64,000 nt of DNA from Lycocorax pyrrhopterus obiensis (Eukaryota > Chordata > Aves > Passeriformes > Paradisaeidae), in the NCBI GenBank assembly GCA_014706295.1, contig JACSVZ010000007.1, positions 1,528,543 to 1,592,542 on the forward strand. Direction: 5' to 3'. Positions within the stretch are counted from its first letter, which is position 1, and every line of letters starts with the position of its first letter. Positions 22,265 through 34,900 of this stretch are shown here, piece by piece. The notes beneath the pieces were generated by a model. That model was given only the letters and a program-made list of their open reading frames with translations. It did no database searches and was not told where the DNA came from. The position numbers and the translations under genes were made by a program.

Positions 22265-25200
22265 GAGGATATAGTTCCTGAAGATGTCAGAGGTTCATAA
22301 GGCTTTGAAGATGATCCAGTTAAGTGGAACATCATTGGACAAAGAGGTGGCTCCAACCTGGAATAAATCACTTTTTCCAAATCAGGAAGGAACATCTTCA
22401 GCAATGGAGCAGCTGGAATTATCAAAATGTCAGGGTGATGTTCAGACAGTTAAGGGTGATGGGGCAACTGAAAGAGGAAAACACCGTAGTTTTCCCTTTC
22501 CCCACACCCACTCACTTGGACTTGTTAATGGTGCAGATTTGCAGTCCTTGCCCAACTTGTGGATGTGTTTGCATCCATTATCCTGAATTCCTGAAGAGGG
22601 GAATGGCGTTCTTTATGGAATTCTCCCCACCTTTAGAAAAGTTGGGGAAGTCAAGCTGGTTGTAGATCCACACAGGATAGATGATGAATGCAGCCGCGTC
22701 ACTCATAAAAGGGAGGATTTGCTGCTTCCCAAGATTCTTTTATAAGGAATATAAAGAGATTTCCTAAGAGGTCAGGTGTAGAGGACAAGTGAAGTAATGC
22801 GATGCTGCTCATGGGTGGGAAAGAAAGAGGATTACACTGGAAGAGGTCTCTCTGTGATTTGCATCTTCTGCAGGGACTGGTATTAAGTGTCGTGAAAATG
22901 GGGAGGAATTTCCATCAGGAAAAGTTTTGAAACAGCAGCAAGAAATGATACAGCCATGACAGCTTATATGAAATGCTGGTTAGGATGGTGCCCCTCAGGC
23001 AAAATTTCCAAAGGTCTGACTGATCCATACTAATCTCCCTTGGCTTTGCTCACAAGAACCAGCCTGGCTTTTTGATTTTTTCAGCTCATCATTTAGGCTC
23101 TTGTCAGTTTGGTGATTTTTTTTGTGAGAGGATAAAATTGTCAGAGCTCCCTGAGCCCGATAAAAGAAGAGGCAGTGAGTTGATCATAAAATTAGAAGTT
23201 TTAGAGCAGAGAATACTTCAATCTGTCAGTAATGAAGAAATATTCAGCAGCTGAAGTGTGGATCAATACCAGTTCAAGATACAGTGTAAGTGCAAATTCT
23301 TAGTACCAAGGTTAATTAGCCCAATTAGCAGGAGCAGTGGTAGCTTGGCCTCTAAGGGAAATAAAAAAATTCAAGAATAACTCAATTTTTTAGATGAAAA
23401 CTCCTTGTATAATGTTTGCTTTGACTCAGGAAGAGATGAGGGCAGTCCTGTGGGCACTGTTATCCTAATTAGGTCACCTCCTGCATAATGGACCTTTTGG
23501 GATGAACACCAAAGCATCATGTAGCTGCAGACCAAGATAGAATGATAACAACTTCTGGCAAGAAGGGATGCCAGTGTTCTAACAAGTGAGCCTGAATTCC
23601 TTTCCAGGATCATCCCCCAGTCGGTTAGGAAAAAGAAACAAGGTGAGGTAAGAAATGCTGGATGTTGCCCAAGTAAAATAAAAGGTGAGTGGAAATGCTG
23701 CAATGAGCTCAGGTTTTGACTTTTTTTTTGTTTTATTCCCTTTTCTCCCCTCATCCAAGAGGAAGATCAGAAACATGTGAGACTAGAAAGCCACAGATAT
23801 TTCTGTCTTCAGCAAATATTCCGAAGTTACCAAATTAAAGGAATAAGTATGAACTTACGAGACTTAAATCCCTAGCAAAGAAGGGAGAAACAAACTCATG
23901 AGAGCCTTTTGGAGGGATGAAGGACAACCTGTGAGGCAGATTGAGACTACAAAGAAGAGTGAAAAGGTCATGGAACTACAAGTAGGAGCTGCTAAAGTGT
24001 CAAAGAAAATTGAAATTTTGCCAAAGAAAACAAGTAGCAAAATACGAAAACTACGAGTGGTGCCCTTGTGGGCAGAGTAGGATGGAGAAGCTTAAGGATG
24101 AGGGACATCTCTGAGGTAAAATGTTTACATTGCTCTAAAAATATACCCCAAAATAGGTGGCTGAGGAAGGACAGAGGCAGATGGGGCAGGCCAGGGAAGG
24201 AATTATGGCCAAATCTTGCTGCAGGCTGTGCCACATTTATTGCAGAGGTCGAAGGCGGCCTAAGGCCCACGGGAAGGCCGGACGGAGGAAGGTGCTCTGT
24301 GTGGAGGCCGTGGAAACACAGTGGGTGTTTTAATCCTGGCTCAGGCCACTTTGTTCCTAATTAGGGTTGCACAAGCCACGTATAAAACCAAACTTTCGAG
24401 CATGGGCACCTTTTGTGGAGTTTTTTTTCAGTGGATGCCCAATTTCAGGCAGTCAGAGCATTCAGGAATTTGTAAGCAGTGGGTGCTCTGCACTGGCCAC
24501 AGAAAAAGCAACAAAAATGCTACCTGGTTTGAAAAAAACAACCCCAAAAGTGCAACAGTGAGGAAACAAAATGGGTTTTGTTACAGGCATTTAACAATTT
24601 TATCTTGGATCATGTTGTGTCTTATTCTTTGTAACAGTATAGAGCACTTGGGAGAGGAGAATTACAGAATTTATAACTTTAGATCAGCTTAATTTAGATC
24701 TTAAAGCCACAAAAGAGCCCCTGGAATTCTGACTTTCATGAAGCTTAGGGGTGCAAAGGGTTTATTTCATAGGAATTGCAAAAAAAATTTATATAATATG
24801 TGTTTTAATGCAATTTTTTGTTCTGTGGGAAGTTTTAGATGAGAAGGTTTGCAGGGCTTATGACAGAGCTTAATTTTAGCCCTCATTCTAATTAACAGGC
24901 CCTTCATTTTGGGTTTTTATTGTTTACCCATAAAATGTAACCCAAAGCTAGGAGGGAAATTGTGGCTTTTCACAGGTGGTTTTTTCTCTCTTTTGCAAAG
25001 GATGTGAAGATTGCTTTCACAGAGAAAAAAAAATTTTAATTTACTATTGATATCTGGACTAAGGAATGAAACAAAATTAATGAAGATTTTATATATCTGA
25101 GCAAACGAAACCTCTCAAGGCAGGGTCTCCATTGCAAACTTGACTCTGTCTATTAAAAAATCCCCTTGGTTTTGCTTTAGGTTTCTCTTGCCATTCCATG

Positions 25201-26176
25201 GCACATGGTATTCCTGGTAAATAGCTCCATCTGAGATGCAGGGTGGTGTCTCATTAACCCAGAATATACTAAAAAAGGAAAACCTGGTCCTTTTCTCCTC
25301 CTGACTGACATGGTGCCTTTTAATGTTTTTTTCAAGCAATCAATTACTGGATTTTTTCTTCCTTTCCAAAACAAAATTTTGCCAACTGCCAAAGTTTTTG
25401 TCTCTTGGAAAGATTGAGAAGATCTTTCTGAATGCAGCCTTTTCCTGACTTACGGATTCCTCATTAAGTTTTGTGCTGGAGATAAAATAATTTTAATTAT
25501 TTCTATTTCCTGGCTATGTTTGGGAAGAGGCACGTCATAGTCACAGAAGAGGGAATCTTGAAGAGGAGTCTGTGAAATCTGGGAAGAAAAACAGGCTCTA
25601 TGCACAGGAACCTGTGTGTGGACTGTGGATAGATGCAGGTAATTTCCCTGGAGCCACTGTAGGGCAGAGCATCCCTGAGCCCTCCACAAAGGGCTCAGTA
25701 TCCTGTGAGCCCCATTCCGGAGCCCCTTGAGGCCAAACTCTTTAAAGTAAAGTTATTTTATATGAATTAGGTGCTACCTTCCTCCTGATGCAGAGACATT
25801 TCAGAGCATCTCTGCTTTGATCGAAGATGCTGTTCCATGGTTCCAGAGCAGCCAGGACAGGGCAGAGAGACTCAGCTCTGCTTCCAGAGGGAAGTGCAGG
25901 TGTACTTGTAGATGCTCATCCAAGGTCACACTTTTCCAGCTTTCTCCACTGTTGACACCTAATTCTGCAGACCTGTTCAACCCACAACTGTCCGTCTTCT
26001 ATCTAACAACTCTACTTTGTAAAGTAGAGATTCTCCAGCCAGTTTTGCCCAGGAGCCACATGTGGGAGGTGTTCCCACGTGGGAGGCTCCATGAAAACCC
26101 TGTAAAAAAAAATCCTGTAAGACAAAATTACTCAGAACTTAAAGATCCTCTCTGGAGAAGATTTTCTTAGAAACAA

Positions 26177-26224
26177 GATCATAGGATCATTAATGCTGGA
26201 AAAACCTGTAAGATCATCAACCAC
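26177..26224 (-). mobile_element. Short CR1-like fragment
   Basis: Text 'gatcataggatcattaatgc' and 'aagatcatcaacc' resembles the reverse complement of a CR1 3' terminus. Short and diverged. Confidence 0.5.
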
Positions 26225-28269
26225 TTCCAAGATGCTCCGGGGTGTCTCAGTACCAGATTTATTTCTGGACCATTTATCTCCAGTGGCTTAAGTGTAAGCT
26301 GCAAACATTTATGTGACAGGGGATAAAAGTGTTGAGGCAGCAACCGCCAGCTGAGCAGTCACGTAGTGTCCTTCTGGAAATCTGGGCAATTGTGTCAAGT
26401 GCCTGTGCAAGGAGCCTCTGAGTCACAGGAGCAGGGCTGTGGAGTAGCTCTGTGCACGTGTACCAGCTCCCGGGAGCGCAGGACACGCGTTTTGGCAGGT
26501 GTGTGGGCAGTGCTTGCAGAACACCGAGTGTGGTGTAAATGCACTTCAGCAGGTTTCTCAATCAGTTCTTTGGGTGAGCAGGGCTGTGCCTTTCGCTGTC
26601 TGAGCTTTTCCGTGCGCCTCTGGAATCTGTTTGGTGACCTGGATAATGCAGACAGAGGCAGCTTCCGCTTTCACACTGGGAAGGGATTTTAATTTAATAG
26701 AATATCAGTGGGTGTTACAGGCCCGTCTGGATGGGCTAAATAAATTCAGACAGTAAATATTTGTACACGCTGTCAATACAGAGGACAATCATCTTAGAGT
26801 TCCCAAACTTAATTCCACCAGTTTGGGGGATGCTGGCACCCACAGTGTTAACAGTGAAAGTCACAGCTGCTGACTGTGGGTATAGACAGAGACATCCCAT
26901 GTTTGTTCACTCCAATACATTCCTGGCTCTTTATCCTGCAGCTCCTCGTAGACCAAAACCAAACCCCACATTTTTATCTCCTCCTTTTCAAGTAGCTGCT
27001 ACATTTCCAAGTCTGAATATAGGGCCATGGGAAGGGGTTTTTTTTATACTTTCAGCCAGCTGTGGAGTAACTTGATATTTTCACATGTGCGCAAAACCCC
27101 ACATCTGCGGGAAATTGTGCAAACTGTTGCATATTTCACTGCCACCACCTCAAGTACTGAACATTGATTTAGGTAAGACTCTGCACATATACATAGAACA
27201 TGAGCACATCCTTAGCACAGACACTCTCAGCTTTTATTTAGAGCAAGATAAAGAGTTACAAAATACAGTGTGACAGCAGGGTAGAAATTATTCCTCCCAT
27301 TCTTTTGTCACTGTCTTCTGATGAATACCAGCAGTGACATTTCTCTTTTACTTTGGGTGGTTCACCAATTGCCACATGTCAGGAACTTTTAAATGGCGGT
27401 TTGGGGCTTGACTGATTTATTTGCAAGATGCTGCATGATTTGAAGAATTAGAATTGCATAATTTGGAGTTCTGTGTCAGCCAGAAAACTGCCCACTCCAT
27501 GCAGGCAGACAGGGAAAACGCCTCACCCTGCTGAGGTGCCTTGGTCAAGAAAGAAGTTTTGCTTTTTTATCTATGTTTATCTTTCTGTCCTGCCTGAAGT
27601 CTGCAGCTTCAGCTGAGTGTTTGCAGTCCTTCTCAGAACTGGGAACTCGCACAGCAACCTGTTTTCTTGGAATCCCAGTGTGTGAAATGTCTGGGAAACT
27701 CACTGTCACAAGAGATAGTTGACACCGGCCAACTGGGCAGGCTTCAGGCAGGGACTGGGCATCACTACAGGCCACATTTGGGGTTACAGACCTAAGAAAT
27801 TCAGAAACATAAATAGAAAGTTCGGTACGAGGGCGAAAACTCAGGATTTAGCTCAGGATTGCATTACATAGGGGTATGATGGAAATACCCCACCTGTACC
27901 ACCCCAGACCATACCACGTCTGCCTGCTGCTTTCACCTTCCTCAAAAGCACCCACAGCTTGGAATTCTGGGTTAAAAAAACTCAACCAGGATTAGGACAC
28001 TGCTAAATCTCAAGTAGGGCAATATTTCATATATATTGCTTAGATTTGTCTGCAAAGTTGATGTGAGTTCATGGAAAACTTGGCATTACCTTGTCACTGC
28101 ATTTTATTACAGCTGAGAACTCTTTATTGCACAGCAGACCTTCACAGTATCAGGGATGCTTAGACTTGGTCTCTGCAAGAGTAGTGTTTAAGTAAAGTTA
28201 ATTATGCCAACATTGCCTTTAAGCATGGTTTTATGAATCTACAGCCAGGCGTGGTGTTAACAGTTACTG

Positions 28270-28331
28270 CAATCATCATTGTTGTTATTGTTATTTTTAT
28301 CACTATTATTACTACTACTGCTATTACTACA
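28270..28331. repeat. AT-rich triplet low-complexity tract
   Basis: Mixed ATT, GTT and ACT triplets (attgttgttattgtt, then attattactactactgc). Confidence 0.75.
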
Positions 28332-28476
28332 AAATGGTTTAATGTTATACACTCATGAATTAATTACTTGAACAATTAGTTCATGGCTCAAGAACATACA
28401 GGAAACTCTGAAACCAACTGTATGCAAAGTATTATCGATATAGAAGCCAAATTAGCTGCAAATGAAGAATGCTTTC

Positions 28477-28547
28477 TTAATGTGTCCTTTCTTTACTCTG
28501 ATCTGGTGATATTTTAATAAATTATTTAATTAAGAAAGACACATTAA
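28477..28547. repeat. Inverted repeat with 16-17 bp arms
   Basis: Left arm ttaatgtgtcctttctt (28477-28493) pairs with right arm aagaaagacacattaa (28532-28547) with one bulged C; AT-rich loop of about 38 bases. It lies about 0.4 kb upstream of the copy B start codon. Confidence 0.8.
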
Positions 28548-28930
28548 TTTAGAGTGCCAGGGTCAGCACAGAAAATTTCAAAGACCGGGGACAACCAGAA
28601 GGTCGTGGGTGGTGATGAGGCCATTCAGAGCTAACAGGTGATCTTCCCAAATTTCTCTCTTTGTTCCTGTTTGTGTTCAGTGGAGCAGTCACACCTTGCA
28701 AAGGCAGCTCAGAAAGGACAAGAAGGAGCAGGGCTTTTCCTCACGGGTGTGTCCAAGCGTCTGGAAGAGGAGGGAACATGGGAAGGGTGCGTTTGGGTGA
28801 GGAGAGCCAACCAGCCCTTGGAAGCGCAGGGAGTGGCTTGGAGTGGGGCTGTATAACGGGCAGGCCAGGATGGGCCACCCTCAGCCTGGACACGGAGCTG
28901 CGGCACTGGCACTGGAGAGTTCCAGCACGG

Positions 28931-31900
28931 ATGGCTCCGCAGACTGGCCCCAGCGAGAAGGGGACGGGACCCGTTCCAGCCTTTCCACAGCTTTTCACTT
29001 GGGAAGAGGTCGGGATCCGCAACGGCCGCGGGCAAGGCCGGGAGCAGTGGCTGGTGATCGACAGGAAGGTTTATGATGTCAGCAAGTTTTCCAGGAGACA
29101 TCCCGGGGGCAGCCGGGTTATCAGCCACTATGCCGGGCAGGATGCCACGGTAAGAGCTGGGAAAGCAGTTGGAGGAAGGTGGTTCCAGTGGCAGGGAAGG
29201 AGGACGTGGTGGGAATCCTCTCTGGTGGTGGTCGTCACTGTGCTTGGTCAGAGAGCGGACTGAGAAAGCAGCACCATGATCTTGGGCTGCAGGATGTAAG
29301 GAAAAGTCCCGCAAATGTATTTGAACATAGATCTTCCGGGGATTCCTGCAAAAAATCTTTGATCTAGAGGATTCCTCTAAAATCATTTGGTGCTTGTTGG
29401 CAGGAATAATAAATTCTAAGCAGATCTCCCGGACTATGCTGAAAGGAGACACTGAATTTCTGAATAGTCAGAAATCTGAGCATTGGAAACATGGGCATAA
29501 GCTTGTGATGTGGGAGATTTAATTCTTGTCACGACAAGACTTTCTGACTTGAACAAAGTTGCTTAGCCTGTCTAATCCCTCGGGTTTCAGCGTGCGGAAT
29601 GGGATAGCACTTCCTAACTCCCGGCCCAAAATGAACCTGATCAGTTATTTTTCACATTTAATCCCTTGCACCCTGCTTGAAACTGGGGCAGAAAAATACC
29701 TGGTGATCTCAGAGGAAGGAAAAGGAGAGGTTTTAGTCTTGTTTGGTTTCTCCCAGGTTCACTGACCCTCAGAGCATAGGCCAGCCCAGCGATCCGGGTG
29801 CCGTCTCCTGCACTTTCTGCCACTGGACTTTTACAGAAGGAGTCAAGGAATGCAGAATGCATGGAATGATTTGTCCCCAAGCTATGTCCTCCCAGCTCCT
29901 GCAAGGATCTGCCTTTACATCATTGTATTTATAGACACCCAGGGGCTTTAACCGCAGTGAATGTGTTTAAAAAATGACCTTTGATCTTACTTGCTTTTAT
30001 TGTTGCAATAATTACAGTCTGATTTTATTTGCTCTTAAAGGTGTTTTCGAACTTCTAGCTGTACTATATCCCTTTGAAGACAGGACCACAACCAGTAGCC
30101 AAAATTGTGGGTTCAATGTGGATTTGTGTTGCATCCTGACACCACTTTCTGTCTTGCCCTTGCTAACCTTAATCATTCTTTCTGCTTTTAAAATGCTGCT
30201 TGTTCATATATGTTAAGAAATCCATGTAGAAAAGCAAGACAGAAAGGTGTCTCAGAAAATTACTGATGCAGGACTTTACCTAAAACCAGGATCCAGGATT
30301 TTTTTTTCCAAGACTACTCCAGAGCTCATAATTGTGTATACATAGTGAGAATGTTCTCCCTCTGTGGGGATTATTTTGAAAATACAAGGCAACACCATTG
30401 CCTAACATTTAATTGATGTCAAATGTTGTGAGTTATGTGCGTTGTAGGTGATAGTTCTTAGAGTTAATCCCTAACGTTAATCTTAAAGTTAGTAAGATGC
30501 TAATCAGGGCCTAAGAGCAGGGAGAAGAAAAGACAGGCAGGGCTGACAGGCTTTCAGGGATAAGAATCTGTGATACTGATCTTATGGATAGGAGTTTCTG
30601 CTTGAAGGGATTCTAGTTCCTGTTTCCAAGCTGCAGTATAGATACTTATGGATTAAATCAGAATTCCTGGCAAGAGGGAGGGATATAAAAATCCATAAAG
30701 ACCTGGAGGATGAGGGGCACAAAATCACGATGGAAAGATTTCCCCAGTCCACTGGGTCTGGACAGAGTTGTTCATTTGTCACTGTGACAAAGGGTCACAA
30801 GATGTCTGTAGAAAAGCCCAAATATCCAAAAAAGTCACCTTGTTCTGACTTTTTCTATACTGACTTTTTCTATACTCAGGGAGAGACTGTCTCCAGCCAA
30901 GAGGCTCCAAGGAAGTCCTCTGTGTCCTCTTCCAGGAATTTGATCCTGACCAGACCTGTGCAGGATATTTGGGTCATGCTCATCCATGCTGATTTTCAGA
31001 GCCACAGTCAGCAAAATCAGACTGTTCAAAACCAGGATTTTGTTCTGTCCACTCTTTCTGGAAGGAAAAAAAGAGTATGGCCAGCCTCTTTAATTTTCTT
31101 CTGGAAAATCCACTGAGGACATGAGATAAAGAAGAGTTTTGATTCATCTGGAATCTCATCCTTTATTCCATTGTTTCTATTTGGTTTTGAACTGGGATTT
31201 CAAATGGCACTTGGAACAGGCCCATTTGTGTCACTACTGTCACCCACTTCCCCAGAACATCAACCAGTCTGGAAATTTGGAGGGAACTGTAAGAGACATG
31301 CAGTTTGGGCTGCTGAATATGAGGCTTCAGCATGTACTTTTTATGGCCTTAGTTTTACACAGGCAGGATTTCAAAGCCTCAGCCCAAGCATGGCAAAGAC
31401 ACACCTCATTCCCTGCTCCTGGGTCCCATCCATAGGGCAGGGCTGCTGGCTGGAGCCTTCTAGGGACGGACTGTGCTGGAACAAGCAGATGAAAGAACAT
31501 GTTTCCCTCTGCAAAGGGTTTTTCATCAAACCCTTTCATGTTTATTACCAGCCTTGCCCAGAGGCTTTTATGAAATCTGGGCTCTTGAAACCTCTCCAGC
31601 TTCCTTGGGCCAAGCTCCAGTTGATGGCAAAGAGCGACAGGAGAGACAAAAATGGACAAGGGGAGCAGGATTTTGTGTTGTAATCCAGACCTGGGGAATG
31701 AGAGGCTCAGCTCTGGTGTTGGGTCACGTGCCCTCTCTCACTCTGTCCCTTTGTGTTCCTCAGGATGCCTTTGTGGCATTTCACAATGACAAGTCCCTGG
31801 TGCAGAAGTACCTGAGATCTCTGCTGATTGGGGAGCTGGCACCAGATCAGCCCAGCTTTGAGTCTAATAAAAAGGTGAGTGCCCTAGATTCCAGCGGTGG

Positions 31901-34900
31901 GAATGGCTCGGGGTTCAGCATGGGAGGAGAAGGAAAACAGGAGAGGTAGCAGGAATCACCTCTGAGGGAGCACGCCTGACGCTGTGGGTGGGCAGGAGGT
32001 GGTGGTGGTGCACAGACATGAAAACATGACCGTCCCAGCGTCACTAAATCCACTCCTGGGAGCGAGGAATGAGCTCCAGAGCCCCAAATCCTGCTCAGTT
32101 CTCCTCACTGGGATGTCTCAGCACCAAAGAAAAAGCAAGGTCTGTTGACCTCATGCCTGTTTTGGCACAGAGCCCCTACTGACAGAACATCTCCTCTGAC
32201 TTCTGTGGCTGCTTTGGGGTTCCTGGCTCTGCTTTATGACATTTTCAAAGTAAATAGTGTGTTAATACTCACTTCACCCACAGAAATCCCTTTTCTTTAC
32301 CCACAGAAATCCCTCTTGGAGGATTTTCGTGAGCTGCGCTGCACCATTGAGAAGATGGGACTTCTGAGGCCCGATTACTTCTTCTTCTTCCTGATCTTCC
32401 TTCACCTCCTGGTGCTGGAGGCTGCAGCCTGGCTCGTGCTCTGGTACTTTGGCATATCCCTGGTGCCTTTCCTGGCTGGCATGGTGTTCTTCACCACTGC
32501 CCAGGTAAACTGCTGACAGGTGCTCACTGCTGCAGACGCCCGTGGCTCTTCCAGGTGGAGAGGATTAATGGGATGTTCACGTCCCAGGCATTGCCTCTCC
32601 TTAGATCCCATTATCTGGCTGGAGATGACAAGCACATTCTACGTCACACTTTTTGTTGCCTGCAGCAAATCTTTTGCTGACAGGCTGCTCCCTCGGGATG
32701 GTGGGGTTGTTGTGGGACTGGCTCTTTCACAAGATGGGATGAGCTGATCTAATCGCTTACCCCAGCGAAAAGAGGGAATATTTCATTCTCACCTGCACTT
32801 TTGGCTCTCTGTTCCTTCTGACTGATGGCTCTGGTATTTTTGGGGTCCTTTATGAGTCCCCACTAGCCCTGAATAGCTTTCTGTTGGATTAGTAAATTCA
32901 GCCACAGAAGGGAAGGATCCATTTCAGGGTGGCTGTAGGGAAGGAGGGAATAGGGATTTGTGGCTCTTGGATGGGAGAAATTGAAGGGTGTGGCAGAGGG
33001 AGGAAAACAGTATTTTCTTATTAGCAGTGAACACTTTTAAGTCTGCTCAGATCTCCCTGGAGCAGGTGCAAATGAGCTAATTTATTTAATTAATCTGTTT
33101 TATTTGCCTAATATCTGCTAAGGCAGATGTCCCTCAAAGAGCAGTCTTGTATTTCCATGGGAATATGGAATGCAGTGAAGCCACGGACTTGGAAACCGTT
33201 CCACTTTTTAGCTGGTTACTTGGAAATTAATTATTTGTGATGGCAGCAACAGAATTCCGTGCTGTGATAGTGAAGTTAATTGCAGTGATGCTTTGCTGCT
33301 TTCCCTGTGTTCCAGATGAAACCAATATCTGGAACTGAGCAGCTCTAGTGGACCTGGATGGAGGTTCCCAGCCCTGTGAGTGTCTCTTCCCCACATCGGA
33401 AGGAGGATGAAACACACTCTGAAGTTAGAGAGACTCACGGGGCAAATTATTGCAACCTGTTCTCTTTTCTCAGTGATCCTTTTGTCTCACAGATCCAGAT
33501 GGGCTGGTTCCAGCACGATCTGGGGCACTGCTCTGTCTTCAGGAGGCCCAGGTGGAATCGTCTCTTGCAGACTGTGGTGATAAACGTGCTGAAGGTACTG
33601 GTGGGAATGTTCTCTGGGGCTAATCGGGACTGAGCAATGGATGGGAATGTCCCTAAATCCAGGCAGGGTCACCTGTGAGGGAATTGCAACAAATAGAGAT
33701 GTGATCCTTGATATTGCTCTGGTTTGAATCCCCTGTGTTGCCCTTTTCCCCACGCAGGGGTTGCCTGCCAGCTGGTGGAACCACCTGCACAACCAGCACC
33801 ACGCCAAGCCCAACTGCTTCCGCAAGGACCCCGACCTCAACATGCACCCTCTCCTCTTCAGCCTGGGAAAGACCCTCTCCGTGGAGGTCTGGAAAAGCAG
33901 ATTTAATGACAGAAAGCTACAATGTGATATATATATATATACAATATGTAATGGTAACAGCCCAGATTGTGCCTTGAAACCAGGTGGTCTTTAAGGTCCC
34001 TTCCAACCCAAACCATTCTGGGATTCTTTGATGATTCCCAAAGTGTTCCAAGGTCTGAGAGTCTCGTGTTATTGCAGTGCTGAGGCACCAGCTCCTGAGA
34101 AACAAAGGCTTGAAATCAGTGCTTAAGTAAGGGCAAGCACCTTGAAAGCAGCTCCAGGGGTGAGTCAGTCCACTTGCATTAGATGGTGTTAGTGAGTCAG
34201 ATGTTCCCTCTGGATCCTCCTGGCTGCTGGAGCTGTTTGGCTCCAAATCCTTCAGGGCCGGCAGAGCTGCCACGCACCGAACGCAAACGCAGCGAATGAT
34301 TTCCTAATCCTGAATTTTATGGCTTTCATAAAAAGAGAAACTATGAATAGATCCTCCCTGCTTCCATTATGGTTTCTGATAGCATCAGGATATGCAAGGG
34401 CTTGTTTGCCTTTTCTTTTCCGTGTAATTCCATTTACTCACGGGTGATGAAATGGCCTCATTGCAAGGTAAACCAGCCTCTTAAAATAATGCCTCTCTCT
34501 CTTTACCTGCTGAAGAAACTCTCCAAGGCACATGGAAAATTGCAGCTCTGCTGTCTCAGAAAGGCTCCAGCAATGAGGGTGATGAAAGGCTTATTGGTAG
34601 AAAACTGTTGGCTTCATCTGGGAAGGATTTTGTCAGGGATTTTGGGAAAGATCTCTCATGTAGGAGCATGAGCATCCAGAGCAGGCTGGCTGTGCTCCAC
34701 TGGGTCTGATGGAGTGAAAATGTAGGAAATCAGTTCTCATGTCTTCCTGCTTTTTAACAGGATCAGAGTCAGGCACACTATGGATGGGCAAAGTGCATTT
34801 CAGGATTTTTTTTTTATCGGGTTCATTTGTTGTTTCAGTTTTGATCCCGTGCAGCTCTGGAAGTAGTTTGCTTTACCTCCTTGTTATCTTGTCTTTAGAA

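Larger units (their letters stand above)
19784..28930. other. FADS1 3' region and spacer before copy B
   Basis: No AATAAA occurs close after the FADS1 stop. The first convincing AATAAA I found is at 21337-21342, so the 3' UTR is either long or uses a variant signal. CR1 pieces lie at 20622-20756, 22028-22264 and 26177-26224. A perfect hairpin lies at 21723-21756, a triplet-rich AT tract near 28270-28331, and an inverted repeat at 28477-28547. No coding exon recognised. Confidence 0.6.

Noticed and set aside
28661..28930. N-terminal extension of copy B exon 1 frame (upstream Met codons)
   Set aside because: The frame stays open upstream, but the added residues do not resemble any FADS N-terminus, and MAPQTGPS fits the FADS1 start.
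33887..33994. Coding extension of copy B exon 5 past VE
   Set aside because: It would end the protein before box III. A GT donor exists at 33887, and exon length 129 matches the family, so I treat it as intron despite the weak site.
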